Shown piece by piece: positions 41,001 to 45,545 of a stretch of DNA of 64,000 nt. This DNA comes from Glandiceps talaboti (Eukaryota; Hemichordata; Enteropneusta; Spengelidae). Position 1 is the first letter of the stretch. Each line of letters opens with the position of its first letter. Where the stretch lies: positions 12,665,242 to 12,729,241 of the forward strand of contig NC_135565.1 of NCBI RefSeq assembly GCF_964340395.1, given 5' to 3'. A program made the position numbers and the translations under genes. The notes beneath the pieces were generated by a model. The model saw nothing but the letters and a program-made list of their open reading frames with translations. It ran no database searches and was not told where the DNA came from.

Positions 41001-44000
41001 TTACATGTAAAATCAAATTTCTGGTTTCCCTGTGTTTTTTATTTAAATATAAAGTATCTATCGTTTCAAATGCTAGGACTACTTAACTGTCTATTAAATT
41101 GTACACTTACATCCAAGAGTCACCTATATCTATCCATGGCTTCTCCTTCAGTCTCCCTAACTTACTAATAGATTTGCCCAATAATGTTTACACCTTCAAC
41201 ATACAGCTGCTTAAATTCACCCTCAGTGTTTAACTCAAGTCAAGGTGTACATGAAGGCCATACAATCACTAACATCATTTCTCTAACATCTGTTTTTCCA
41301 CCAAGATATTTCAGATAAGAAAACACACATACTTTTTCATTCAACAGTCTAAAACGATGCAACTGAAAATGAAAGTTAACACTTTTTGTTAATTAAACTT
41401 TTACTTTGACACTTGATCCATTTGTAATCAATCAAAATTCTACCATCACATATTGAACTAATTTACACTGAAACTAAAATCAATAGGCCATTGCAGACTG
41501 CAAACAGGAAATTGAGAATACAGCGCCCTCACTCAAATTGGGGGTATCATTACCTCAGTACTGTTTCTTTAAGAGCTTTGTTCCTTGTACATGTATTCTG
41601 TAGAATTATAAATCAGGGATGTTTTTTGCATTGTTCAGACATCGAGGAAAGCAGCAGTGCTCTATGATTAACTGAGTAACCTATACCATGTATACCCCCA
41701 AGGTACACACAGACAGGAAGTAGAGCGACACCATGGCAAATTTTGGAAAGGTCTAATATATATAATTATGTCATGTAGGTCATGTTACTGTGTTTAATTC
41801 AAGAACCCATTGTAGGAAACTGTACTTTCATCGCCTGTGTCTTAGAACTAAAAGCATTGAGAACAGTATAGTGTTTAAACAACAAAGACATGTGTCAATA
41901 TTATTTCAATAATGAAGGGGTTTAGGCATTCACTTGGGTGTTTGAGTAGTGAGGAGTTAGATATTCATTTACTACATGTACTGTAGGTTGTTTGGGTAGG
42001 AAAAAGTTTGTAGAACTGATAAAATAGTGGTATTTTTACACTAGACAATTAGCTCACATTCTTTGGTCCTGAAATCAGGTGATGTATGTATACACAGTAC
42101 TTTCACTACTCAAAATACTATGTAATGGCCTTCAAGTTCTACTTGCCCTGGACAAGTGTTTTTTGAAATTGGTTTTCCATATGGGCAGATAGGACTATTT
42201 GATTAAAAGCCCCTCCTTGCTTATTCAAAACATATTCCAATACAGAAAAAATTATTAAACCACAATTATAGAAACATGTATACCAAGCTTCCATTTTGAA
42301 AACGTTTGGTTGAAACGAATGAAACATGTTGGCCACTTCAACCTCGTACTTACCATGTACCAACTATGACAGGTATTTTCTGATTTTAGACAAGGACTTT
42401 TTATTTTCTACTTGTCCAGTGGGCAAGATTATTTTTTTCATTATTTTGACCCCTCACTTTCTATGTTAAGACACTGACTGAGTTTACAATTGTAGGTTTA
42501 TGTTCTTGCACTCTCTCTCTGTTGACAATCTGTGTCCTCGCAACATCCCAGAGATTTGTCTCCGTGTTGGGTAGAGAGCTTCTTGAGATGGTAACATCAA
42601 GACAAGTCTCTGGGCTATCCTCGCTTGATGTGTTGTTGTTTTTTTATCAACCATCCAGTGATCAAATATGGATTTTTCAAAACATCATATATGTCTAATC
42701 ATAATTTTACATATTAAAACAATACTGTCCTTGATAACTGTTGTTTACCAGGTGCATTTTGAGTCATAATTTATCTCAGGAAGGTCAGCATTGATTCTTG
42801 AGGCACAGTTATGACTGACCAACAATGGGAACAGTATAACCACTTGATTTTCACAGGACACATGGAATGTTATTTGTTCATTCGTTAACATCAACAATAT
42901 TTCACAAATTAATGTTATTAAAACATAGCAACAGTAACAGGGAATTTATACATATTTGCAGTTTAGTTCAAAATTGCTGGTACTAGCAAGATTACAAAAA
43001 CAGGCAAGTATACTACAGGCAACAATATATTTTTCTCTCATCTGTTTCTGACAACCAAATTAAACATGACATTTTCATTTGACACCAGCACTTCTAAAAT
43101 GTCAAGAAGAATTCTCTCTTGCAACTTTTTTTTTTCTTAAGGCCCAGTTGTTATTAACTCTGGTGAATAGATCACAGTATTTTTGTTATGGGTGATATAA
43201 GTACATAAAATCTACCTGAGTTCCCCTGTCATTTTACCAGAGTTCCCCACTAAAATTTTGGTAAAATGTATTGGAAAATATATGCCAGTTTCACCATATT
43301 CCCCCTTTCTGTTACCAAGGTTACCTAAGCTTAGCAGAAACACTGGATTAAAGCTATCTAAGTTGAACTGGAAGTTTACCAAGTCCCCACTAAATTTATA
43401 GTAATAGTATAAGGTATACAATTCTATGCAACTTTTACCAGATTTCTCCCTCTGCTACCAGAGTTCACAAACCACACCAAAAACACTGCAACTCAGTGAT
43501 ATACCCAAAGCAATTAATGAAATCACCAGATAACAATTAAATGAGTTTGTGGTTAATGCACATAACAATAGAGTATTCAGTTATGTTAATTAATCCCTAT
43601 TGTTTTCATAAATCCCATTGTTGGCTCAATGGATAATTTTGTCTATGGTGGAACCCATGCTAATTAATTGCCTAGTGTAAACTAAAGTAACCACATCCTT
43701 CACTCATATCAGCTCTCATCATGTTCCATTTGACCAGTTAGAAACAGCTACAATAAAAGTGTCAAATCTCTCCACCATGACTGGTATAAATACCTGTAGA
43801 TCACATATCAACACCTGACTCACAAAGCTAACAACACAGTCAACCCACAACACAGAAGGGTCACTGCCCTTCTGACAGGTACAGCAAACAAGTCGCAAGG
43901 ACTTAGAACATCATACACTGTTGTCAACAACATTAAATTGACTAATTAAAATGCCATTTTAGGTTTATTGTGACGGGCTGAAGAAAATAACAATAACAGT

Positions 44001-45186
44001 ATGGCTGTTGAATTTTACGACCTAAGGATATCCGTTCCTATTTGCTTGCAGCAATTAATTACTACAGTATTGATTATGTCTGTCTACTGAACTAAAAATA
44101 GTTTCACGATGAGTCAAACTACTTTCATATTTATTGTTGTAACAAGTGCACCCATGAATGGATTCACAAGAAATTTCACGATACGATTGGTGATCTTCAA
44201 ATGTCTTATCATGTCGACAATAATTACGATTCACGCACTTTTGACTATTGCGTAACCAACTGGATTACTCCATAATAGTATACAATGGAATTGACACTCA
44301 TCCGTGAAATAAGCTTGTCTTGTCCTGGATGTCAAATAATAACTTTAACTTATCGGCCGTTAATTTAACGATTTGGGAGAGCTTTTCAAATAAACTGCTC
44401 ATGATTTAGTAAAGCGCTCATACACACGTTACTTTTATCCAACACAGGCGGTGTGAATGTGTCTCTGAGCTCTGTGTGTGTTCATTGTACCTCGTAGCAA
44501 TGTATGTGTCTGTGTCCAGCAGACGTAATAACATTTTGACGGTCCAGGCAAGCAACTGGCATAATAGCACTCTGCGTTCATATTATCATCGTATTTAGAT
44601 CAAACCAAACGGTCAACACCATATGTCGACCCTACAACTTCCCGTGTTTTTTGACCTTCAAGAGTTAATTGATAATACATCGAGATTACATTCACTTACT
44701 TTACGAAATATGGCGCACCTTCAGGAGTGACCGCTTCCTCCCAGCCGACGGGGATGTCTGTCAAAACGAGAAAAAACACTTGTTCGGTTTACAAGAAACT
44801 ACCGAATACTGACGATAAAGTTGATGTCCGATGTCCAACGAATTATTTGCATACATTATTCCTAATATAGAATGGTAAAGTGAGAAGTAATAACACATGG
44901 CTAAAAGCTTACACATGCTGGGAAAGAAAATACTTACCGCGACGGGGTCTGTTTCCCGTAGAAATAGGTTCGCCCAGCACAGGGTGCAGCCATGTCGTCG
45001 TGCACGTTTCGTCACTGTTTGGGAAGAGAAAAAAAGTTTGTCAGGGTAAAGTTTCATAATTATGGAATCAGATGAAAGTCGATATTCAGGTAGTTGAGCT
45101 TACTTGATGAAAAATATACGTCCATCCTCCAAAACGCCGTAAGTCCATGGTGGAGGAAGGGGGTCGTGAATTAGTCTCTCCGCCAT
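1..45186 (-). CDS. PLEKHA5/7-like: PLEKHA5/7-type WW-WW-PH-coiled-coil adaptor, 20 exons, 3' end beyond left edge
   Basis: Coding exons on the minus strand in order: 45186-45104, 45014-44938, 44757-44700, 18720-18637, 16581-16337, 15276-15176, 14465-14356, 13621-13002, 11994-11925, 11426-10512, 10109-9898, 9457-9252, 8006-7881, 7577-7423, 6480-6282, 5065-4922, 2823-2743, 2200-2051, 939-838, 211-76. All junctions are GT-AG and the phase carries through, giving 3874 nt (about 1291 residues). Domains: WW1 around residues 10-42 (W14, W36), WW2 about 55-87 (W59, with F81 in place of the second W), PH about 149-251, a disordered Q/P/R-rich middle about 255-960, then a coiled coil from about 970. 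Vertebrate PLEKHA5 and PLEKHA7 have this domain order; PLEKHA4 and PLEKHA6 lack the WW pair. Family members bind phosphoinositides through PH and junction or microtubule partners through WW and coiled coil. An invertebrate copy may be the single ancestor-type gene, so I do not choose between 5 and 7. Confidence 0.93.
76..211 (-). CDS. PLEKHA5/7-like: PLEKHA5/7-like exon 20 (coiled coil; last exon in window)
   Basis: A 136-nt exon: SEEAMKAKLKMERELDRV, then KQKNMLQEEMDKVREVAAD. The acceptor is TGGTTCTAG and the donor GTATGA at 70-75 in phase 1, so the protein continues outside the window; no stop or C-terminus is visible. Confidence 0.88.
446..492. repeat. (CTTT)n/(ATTT)n microsatellite
   Basis: Consecutive CTTT units followed by ATTT units, in the intron between exons 19 and 20. 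Confidence 0.9.
660..772 (-). mobile_element. degraded tRNA-derived SINE (family 1)
   Basis: CACTCTAACCATTTGACC and ACATGACTT match the tRNA-like head of the SINE copies at 15310-15642 and 20108-20468. Confidence 0.45.
838..939 (-). CDS. PLEKHA5/7-like: PLEKHA5/7-like exon 19 (coiled coil)
   Basis: A 102-nt phase-0 exon: ELEAITAENAKLEHEIFLL, then RTKMHEDSAQRLRSP. The acceptor is TTACTCGCAG and the donor GTAAGT. Confidence 0.88.
2051..2200 (-). CDS. PLEKHA5/7-like: PLEKHA5/7-like exon 18 (coiled coil)
   Basis: A 150-nt phase-0 exon: DKIEKALDRVNKHMERYQD, then a helix with ELVKVRAQLAEGSK. The acceptor is TTTGTCACCAG and the donor GTAGGA. Confidence 0.9.
2246..2397. mobile_element. foldback MITE (family E), copy 1
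   Basis: Terminal inverted repeats ATATTCCAATG-TTTTTCTTC and GAAGAAAAC-TATATATTGGAGAATA enclose the arms TTCAGCCAAGGAAAATAC and GTATTTTCCAGCTGAA. A second copy is at 54651-54785. Confidence 0.7.
2743..2823 (-). CDS. PLEKHA5/7-like: PLEKHA5/7-like exon 17 (coiled coil)
   Basis: An 81-nt phase-0 exon encoding EKLERLYDLDMKLQECSAYV then SGLREDM. The acceptor is ACATTTTCAG and the donor GTAAGT. Confidence 0.9.
2903..3066. repeat. about 50-bp tandem repeat, three to four units
   Basis: Units of the type CCTGGAACACCAGACACCCC followed by TTTATTAGAATAGAAC recur imperfectly in the intron between exons 16 and 17. Confidence 0.75.
3384..4462. mobile_element. non-autonomous Tigger/pogo-like DNA transposon, 1079 bp
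   Basis: The left end CAGTAGACCCTCGCTAACTC and right end GAGTTAGCGAGGGCCCACTG form imperfect TIRs of about 23 bp, flanked by TA on both sides (3382-3383, 4463-4464). Subterminal motifs CCCGCGACTTAGCGAGG and its variants recur twice near each end. No transposase frame was found inside; the longest internal frame (84 codons, minus) has no recognisable motif. TA target and CAGT ends are typical of pogo/Tigger members of the Tc1-mariner superfamily. Confidence 0.82.
4735..4937. repeat. 77-bp tandem triplication spanning the exon 16 donor site
   Basis: Three units begin at 4735, 4812 and 4889. The third overlaps the last 16 bases of exon 16 and its GT donor; the two intronic units retain the same sequence including GGTTACCTCCAAAT (the donor on the minus strand). 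Confidence 0.88.
4922..5065 (-). CDS. PLEKHA5/7-like: PLEKHA5/7-like exon 16
   Basis: A 144-nt phase-0 exon: YQYQLRDDQFTPPKKLIEF, then a charged helix ending RDDKDLE. The acceptor is ACATTTGTAG and the donor GTAACC. The last exon bases and the donor are repeated twice more in the following intron (boundaries at 4843/4844 and 4766/4767). Confidence 0.9.
5383..5418. repeat. (ATAC)n microsatellite
   Basis: About nine ATAC units inside a CA-rich stretch (5300-5520) of the intron between exons 15 and 16. Confidence 0.9.
6282..6480 (-). CDS. PLEKHA5/7-like: PLEKHA5/7-like exon 15 (coiled coil)
   Basis: A 199-nt exon: heptad-rich LFEHQRVYEELKEQNDEL, then LDVSRPLINLVDNLVKMGSL, matching the PLEKHA segment following the first helix. 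The acceptor is ACCGTTTAG and the donor GTGAGA; it ends in phase 0 (residue 1087). Confidence 0.92.
7423..7577 (-). CDS. PLEKHA5/7-like: PLEKHA5/7-like exon 14 (coiled coil start)
   Basis: This encodes HEELVLLLIQLRRNYSKMEK and onward. The EELxLLLIxLRR core is the conserved start of the PLEKHA4-7 coiled coil. The acceptor is TTATTGTAG and the donor GTAAGT. Confidence 0.93.
7881..8006 (-). CDS. PLEKHA5/7-like: PLEKHA5/7-like exon 13
   Basis: A 126-nt, phase-0 exon: Gly-rich PAGGGGPVGG, then KHKKWKKQPELM and RLRLSISAGDLMGKT. The LRLSISAGDLMGK stretch is a recognisable linker just before the coiled coil in PLEKHA proteins. The acceptor is TCTTTGTAG and the donor GTAAGT. Confidence 0.88.
8555..9201. 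mobile_element. putative DNA-transposon derivative with long inverted ends
   Basis: CACTGTACAATATCTTACCC followed by ACAACTCTCTCTGATT (8571-8606) is nearly the reverse complement of 9155-9190 (AATCAGAGAGAGTTGTGGGT...). The interior of about 540 bp is AT-rich without a frame. Exact ends and target duplication are not resolved. It lies in the intron between exons 12 and 13. Confidence 0.55.
9252..9457 (-). CDS. PLEKHA5/7-like: PLEKHA5/7-like exon 12
   Basis: A 206-nt exon with SPDRYSPGKQHSMTLGR then a charged helix, NEAEDLIDKMVERMERQ, where the protein turns from disordered to helical. The acceptor is TTTCTCTTCAG and the donor GTGAAT. It ends in phase 0 at residue 927. Confidence 0.88.
9898..10109 (-). 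CDS. PLEKHA5/7-like: PLEKHA5/7-like exon 11 (Gln/Arg-rich)
   Basis: A 212-nt exon beginning SPGRSKTGYYSDSETF and continuing Gln-rich. The acceptor is TTTATCATCAG and the donor GTAAGT. It is low-complexity, but both splice phases match the flanking exons. Confidence 0.87.
10186..10365 (-). mobile_element. tRNA-derived SINE (family 2), copy 1
   Basis: Read on the minus strand it begins GGTGGCCGAGTGGCTAAACC (A-box-like) and contains GGGGTTCAAACCCC (B-box-like, 10293-10306), followed by GGTTTTCCCTGGGTACTCC and AGTTTCCTCC. The second copy is at 14876-15049. The GGGTACTCCGGTTTCCTCC body resembles conserved SINE central domains known from other marine animals (from memory). Confidence 0.75.
10512..11426 (-). 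CDS. PLEKHA5/7-like: PLEKHA5/7-like exon 10 (large Gln/Pro-rich exon with YNTMP repeats)
   Basis: A 915-nt exon, residues 483-787, predicted disordered. It contains five to six copies of a short motif [KR][YS][NQ]T[ML]P (RSNTMP, RYNTLP, KYNTMP twice, KYQTMP), a run of eight Gln and many RQQ/SPR segments. SLKQLYEWHD lies about two-thirds along. The acceptor is CTATTCACAG and the donor GTAAGT. Plus-strand frames full of Val here are antisense to the Gln codons. Confidence 0.9.
11925..11994 (-). CDS. PLEKHA5/7-like: PLEKHA5/7-like exon 9
   Basis: A 70-nt exon encoding GGQYRDTQQDSLRRLQEWHHHKN. The LQEWH segment resembles the SLKQLYEWHD segment of exon 10 and short Leu/Trp motifs of the PLEKHA linker. 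The acceptor is TTTTCACAG and the donor GTATTG; phases agree with both neighbours. Confidence 0.85.
12183..12372. repeat. about 98-bp direct tandem duplication
   Basis: Two units share ACTATGTAG-TTTTGTCC, ATCACTCAGAC, TTAAGCCATCT, CTCAAATGACA and GTC/ATCACCTAACTATGTA. It lies in the intron between exons 8 and 9. Confidence 0.75.
12373..12990. other. intronic stretch without recognised features
   Basis: Unique-looking AT-rich sequence between exons 8 and 9; splice phase agrees without any extra exon here. Confidence 0.6.
13002..13621 (-). CDS. PLEKHA5/7-like: PLEKHA5/7-like exon 8 (disordered, hexapeptide repeats)
   Basis: A 620-nt exon, residues 253-459. About ten units of a six-residue repeat with consensus DHRPPM (18-bp DNA period, about 13276-13440) are bracketed by two copies of an acidic DEAGFRS motif (EDEDEAGFRSLRS and DDDDDEAGFRSFSS). 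The rest is Pro/Ser/Arg/Gly-rich and low complexity. The acceptor is ATCTTTCAG and the donor GTACGT. Intervening reading frame on the plus strand is a repeat artefact. Confidence 0.9.
14127..14301. mobile_element. hAT-like MITE (family D), degraded copy
   Basis: TATGCCCTCTAA at the left and TTAGAGGGCATA at the right are inverted repeats. The interior (AATTTCTAGTGATGCACCAA, GACTCACAAGAAATGC) matches the intact copy at 18930-19091. Confidence 0.7.
14356..14465 (-). CDS. PLEKHA5/7-like: PLEKHA5/7-like exon 7 (PH domain, C-terminal helix)
   Basis: A 110-nt exon reading CVHANMRTYYFYADT then EKDMINWISNLTLATVLQ. It has the final PH strands and the C-terminal helix with the invariant Trp (W238). The loop before the MRTYYF strand is shorter than in vertebrate PLEKHA7. 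The acceptor is ACTTTTACAG and the donor GTAAGT. A GTAATT inside the exon looks like a donor but using it would cut the helix. Confidence 0.9.
14876..15049 (-). mobile_element. tRNA-derived SINE (family 2), copy 2
   Basis: It has an intact B-box palindrome GGGGTTCGAACCCC at 14985-14998 and the body GTACCCGGGGAAAACCTGTG (plus-strand view). It is about 88 percent similar by eye to the copy at 10186-10365. Confidence 0.78.
15176..15276 (-). CDS. PLEKHA5/7-like: PLEKHA5/7-like exon 6 (PH domain, middle)
   Basis: This encodes PDEETNLTSVLLPSYEIS then PVTPEDKIHKKYAFK, the PH core characteristic of PLEKHA4-7. The acceptor is TTTCATAG and the donor GTCAGT; it ends exactly on a codon boundary (residue 216). 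Confidence 0.92.
15310..15642 (-). mobile_element. tRNA-derived SINE (family 1), copy 1
   Basis: Read on the minus strand: TGAATGGTTAGAGTGGCCGG, then GCAGGTTTGAGCCCC (B-box-like), a body with CTCCCCAGGGAGTTGAAGTA and GGATTGTATACTCC, and the tail GTAAAGCGCTTTGGAC. A second copy is at 20108-20468, and a tail-only match is near 35990-36025. Confidence 0.75.
16052..16067. promoter_or_regulatory. perfect 16-bp palindrome containing a CRE
   Basis: TTTATGACGTCATAAA includes the cAMP-response-element core TGACGTCA. It is in intron 5; whether it is used is unknown. Confidence 0.35.
16337..16581 (-). CDS. PLEKHA5/7-like: PLEKHA5/7-like exon 5 (linker and start of PH domain)
   Basis: This encodes residues 101-182. 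A Ser/Thr-rich linker is followed by the PH start around residue 149, KGWLYKQETGG then LRAWKRRWCVLSD and LFIYK. The basic residues K157, K167, R168 and R169 fit the phosphoinositide-binding pattern of this PH subfamily. The acceptor is AAATAACAG and the donor GTAATA. Confidence 0.93.
16600..18630. other. intron 4 of the PLEKHA5/7-like gene
   Basis: It contains a repeat-F fragment around 16720-16810, the (CAAT)n tract and otherwise AT-rich unique-looking sequence. No exon is needed by phase. Confidence 0.6.
17400..17461. repeat. (CAAT)n microsatellite
   Basis: Imperfect ATCA/CAAT units in intron 4. Confidence 0.85.
18637..18720 (-). CDS. PLEKHA5/7-like: PLEKHA5/7-like exon 4 (second half of WW2)
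   Basis: An 84-nt exon reading N-HNEWKTTFNSPATGRPE. It supplies the third strand of WW2 with F81 where canonical WW domains have Trp, and P84. The acceptor is TTTTTTAG and the donor GTAAAG. The fit in phase and domain content to exon 3 is the evidence for joining them across the 25,979-bp intron. Confidence 0.9.
18930..19091. mobile_element. hAT-like MITE (family D), intact, 162 bp with 8-bp target duplication
   Basis: The ends CAGTGTACCCTCTAA and TTAGAGGGACACACTG form TIRs beginning CAGTG. The element is flanked by the perfect 8-bp direct repeat CATGTTAC (18922-18929 and 19092-19099). CAGTG-type ends with 8-bp duplications define hAT elements. Confidence 0.88.
20108..20468 (-). mobile_element. 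tRNA-derived SINE (family 1), copy 2
   Basis: It aligns along its length to 15310-15642, sharing CTCCCTGGGGAG, ACAATCCATTGCAGCCTTTA and CTGCAGATTCCAAGC. The 3' tail is longer here, GTGCTCAAAGCACTTTACAA. Confidence 0.75.
20780..21130. mobile_element. foldback MITE (family B), copy 1
   Basis: The arms are inverted: TGTTTTGTATGTACCGATAT near 20828 and ATATTGGTACATACAAAACA near 21025, converging on CATTTGTTGAC / GTCAACAAATG around the centre. The outer ends are GACTCTCT and AGAGAGTC. Confidence 0.78.
22019..22315. mobile_element. foldback MITE (family B), copy 2
   Basis: It begins GACTCTCTCACAGGCCTTGG like copy 1 and has the same inverted arms (GTACCAATATCTACTGCATA and AGATATTGGTACATACAAAA). 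The right outer end has decayed. Confidence 0.75.
25373..25732. mobile_element. long-arm foldback element flanked by TTAA
   Basis: Arms of about 165 bp, roughly 90 percent complementary by eye, start AGTGGACATACATG on the left and AGTGGCCATATTATAG on the right (reverse complement). TTAA lies directly outside both ends (25369-25372, 25733-25736), the target used by piggyBac-type elements. Confidence 0.75.
25786..25970. mobile_element. partial copy of the TTAA-flanked foldback family
   Basis: The inner part of both arms is recognisable (TTTGTAACTCAATATATTGC and GCAATTTATTGAATTACAAA). Outer arms are missing, and the copy runs into the (ATTT)n tract. Confidence 0.6.
25966..26046. repeat. (ATTT)n microsatellite
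   Basis: About 20 imperfect TTTA units; reading frames through it are artefacts. Confidence 0.9.
26677..26712. repeat. short hairpin (11-bp perfect arms)
   Basis: CATAGACCCTC at 26677-26687 pairs with GAGGGTCTATG at 26702-26712. The loop contains AACGTTAGTG. Confidence 0.7.
27010..27175. repeat. degenerate short tandem repeat (GCTAGCCCAGTGTTGAC)
   Basis: CTGCTAGCCCAGTGTTGAC and TAGCACTGAGC recur about four times with indels. Confidence 0.65.
27177..27345. mobile_element. MITE-like dispersed repeat (family C), copy 1
   Basis: The ends are CAGTGTTTTATTTAAG and CTTAGCAAAAACACTG, with CTACA directly outside both ends. The interior is GTAAGTAGGTAAAATCTACC and TTTACCGGGGTTCCC. Related copies are at 30845-31012, 39004-39174, 43174-43345 and a fragment at 43375-43490. 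Confidence 0.7.
27790..28165. repeat. degenerate tandem repeat (about 120 bp)
   Basis: CACAATAAGTAGACATCTC, TTGTCTATTGAC and AAGAAGTGGACA-type segments recur two to three times. Confidence 0.5.
28206..28618. mobile_element. MITE (family A) with TA target, copy 1
   Basis: TIRs TAGCTAAAATGATGTTGGTT and AACCAACATCATTTTAGCTG (right end, plus strand) span about 35 bp and continue GTGTTTCACTCATG; TA lies outside each end. No coding capacity. TA duplication suggests a Tc1-mariner-type source. Confidence 0.82.
29508..29902. mobile_element. MITE (family A), copy 2
   Basis: It aligns over its whole length to 28206-28618, including CTTCTAATGAAAACATTACA and ACATGGACTTGATGATTTTA, and is again flanked by TA. 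Confidence 0.82.
30020..30150. mobile_element. single arm of foldback family G
   Basis: CTGTACTTCCAACATGATG through GGTCTGATGTCAGCAGTTGT matches the right arm of the element at 31069-31457. No left arm is seen. Confidence 0.65.
30845..31012. mobile_element. MITE-like dispersed repeat (family C), copy 2
   Basis: GGCAGTAAGTAGGTAAAATC to CTTAGCAAAAACACT, same order as copy 1. Confidence 0.65.
31069..31457. mobile_element. foldback element (family G), copy 1
   Basis: The left arm starts ACAACTGCTGACACCAGAC and runs to TTGATAAGAACAG. The right arm runs from CTGTTCTTATCAAATGATGG to GGTCTGATGTCGACAG. The arms are about 130-150 bp around a short unrelated centre. The same element lies in a CUB-gene intron (61430-61820). 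Confidence 0.8.
31911..32340. repeat. two-length composite minisatellite
   Basis: Nine copies of a core GATTCCAAGTGAGACCCTGG with ACAGAGTTCTATA (33 bp). Some copies are followed directly by the next core; others carry a 24-bp insert GTTGTGACATGCAGTATTAT. The order is short, short, long, long, long, long, short, long, end. A minus-strand frame through it is repetitive and not a gene. Confidence 0.9.
32503..32565. repeat. (AACAA)n microsatellite
   Basis: About ten ACAAA units. Confidence 0.85.
33030..33175. repeat. dispersed repeat F, copy
   Basis: The segment GGCATCCAGACTACATGTAG with an ACCATGTTAACATAATAATA-type flank recurs around 16720-16810, 37365-37465 and 39315-39385, some inverted. 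It is probably an old SINE or MITE body. Confidence 0.5.
33517..34255. repeat. about 105-bp satellite-like tandem array, seven units
   Basis: Units begin GATAAACTGGTCACA at 33517, 33619, 33732, 33837, 33933, 34047 and 34149, with a partial at 34244 (95-114 bp spacing). Each has TACACATGAATACA and TGTGATTTGGCAATGAAATT. Confidence 0.9.
36164..36440. repeat. tandem repeat, four units of 63-72 bp
   Basis: TACTACTATGGAAATCA starts at 36164, 36236, about 36303, 36367 and (partial) 36431; each unit includes AGATAGACACACACTAAAAC. Confidence 0.88.
37030..37200. repeat. imperfect direct duplication (about 110 bp)
   Basis: CTCTAAACTTTCCATAACAA with CTCACTCTGAGTATG recurs as CTCTAAACTCTCCATAACAA with CTCACAATCAGAGTATG. 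Confidence 0.7.
37365..37465. repeat. dispersed repeat F, copy
   Basis: GTCTGGATGCTAATGTGGTC and TATAGGGACTCACCAACTAG, matching the inverted or diverged copies near 16720 and 39320. Confidence 0.5.
39004..39174. mobile_element. MITE-like dispersed repeat (family C), copy 3, inverted
   Basis: It runs CACTGTTTTTGC to AACAAAAACACTG and contains GGTAACCCCAGTAACAGAAG, the reverse orientation of copy 1. Confidence 0.65.
43174..43345. mobile_element. MITE-like dispersed repeat (family C), copy 4
   Basis: CAGTATTTTTGTTATGGGTG through CTTAGCAGAAACACTG; another fragment follows at 43375-43490. Confidence 0.68.
44700..44757 (-). CDS. PLEKHA5/7-like: PLEKHA5/7-like exon 3 (first half of WW2)
   Basis: A 58-nt exon encoding DIPVGWEEAVTPEGAPYFV, the N-terminal strands of the second WW domain (W59). 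The acceptor is TTTTGACAG and the donor GTAAGT. It ends with two bases of an Asn codon completed 26 kb downstream in exon 4. Confidence 0.92.
44938..45014 (-). CDS. PLEKHA5/7-like: PLEKHA5/7-like exon 2 (second half of WW1)
   Basis: The acceptor is TTCCCAAACAG and the donor GTAAGT. The translation continues N-DETCTTTWLHP, giving the second WW tryptophan (W36, 22 residues after W14) and the closing proline, then LGEPISTG as in vertebrate PLEKHA5/7. A longer overlapping reading frame here in another phase is a shadow. Confidence 0.93.
45104..45186 (-). CDS. PLEKHA5/7-like: PLEKHA5/7-like exon 1 (start codon, first half of WW1)
   Basis: The ATG occupies 45184-45186 in the context AAACATGG, and an in-frame TAG at 45196-45198 shows that the reading frame cannot start further upstream in contiguous sequence. 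It encodes residues 1-27 plus two bases, with the WW signature LPPPWTYG (W14) and DGRIFFI. The donor is GTAAGC. Confidence 0.93.
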
Positions 45187-45545
45187 GTTTGTAAACTACA
45201 ACCTGTACACATCGGTCACAACGTTAATATCTGTCAAGTGCAGTTGGGTTAGTAAACACCCTCCAATCAATAAGTCAATTTGTCACCACGCTAACAACTT
45301 TATACACGAAGGATGCCTCTGAATGCCACTGAAATATTACGGAGGTTTTATTTAATGTTATTTCTTAAGATATTTTAACATGTTGTTTCATTATTAACAC
45401 CTGTTATAAACATTTTAATATTTTGAATACGGGAGACGAATTGGAAGATAGAAGAGCCGAATGGACCTACAGGTACGTTCAGGGCACACTTAGGTGACTG
45501 ATTTTTGATTGGTTGACAGTGATCACGTGGCACACCTTTTGTTTA
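45187..45545 (-). promoter_or_regulatory. putative PLEKHA5/7-like promoter/5' UTR region
   Basis: This lies immediately upstream of the start codon. No TATA box is placed appropriately. A palindromic E-box, CACGTG, sits in TGATCACGTGGCAC near 45530. The transcription start cannot be fixed from sequence alone. Confidence 0.3.

Larger units (their letters stand above)
18721..44699 (-). other. intron 3 of the PLEKHA5/7-like gene (about 26 kb)
   Basis: No reading frame in this stretch shows a recognisable domain plus splice signals. It holds two tRNA-SINE remnants, several foldback/MITE families, minisatellites at 31911-32340, 33517-34255 and 36164-36430, and simple repeats, all listed separately. 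Between these, mainly 22310-25360, 34260-36160, 37470-39000 and 39400-43170, I see only AT-rich unique-looking sequence. Confidence 0.8.
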
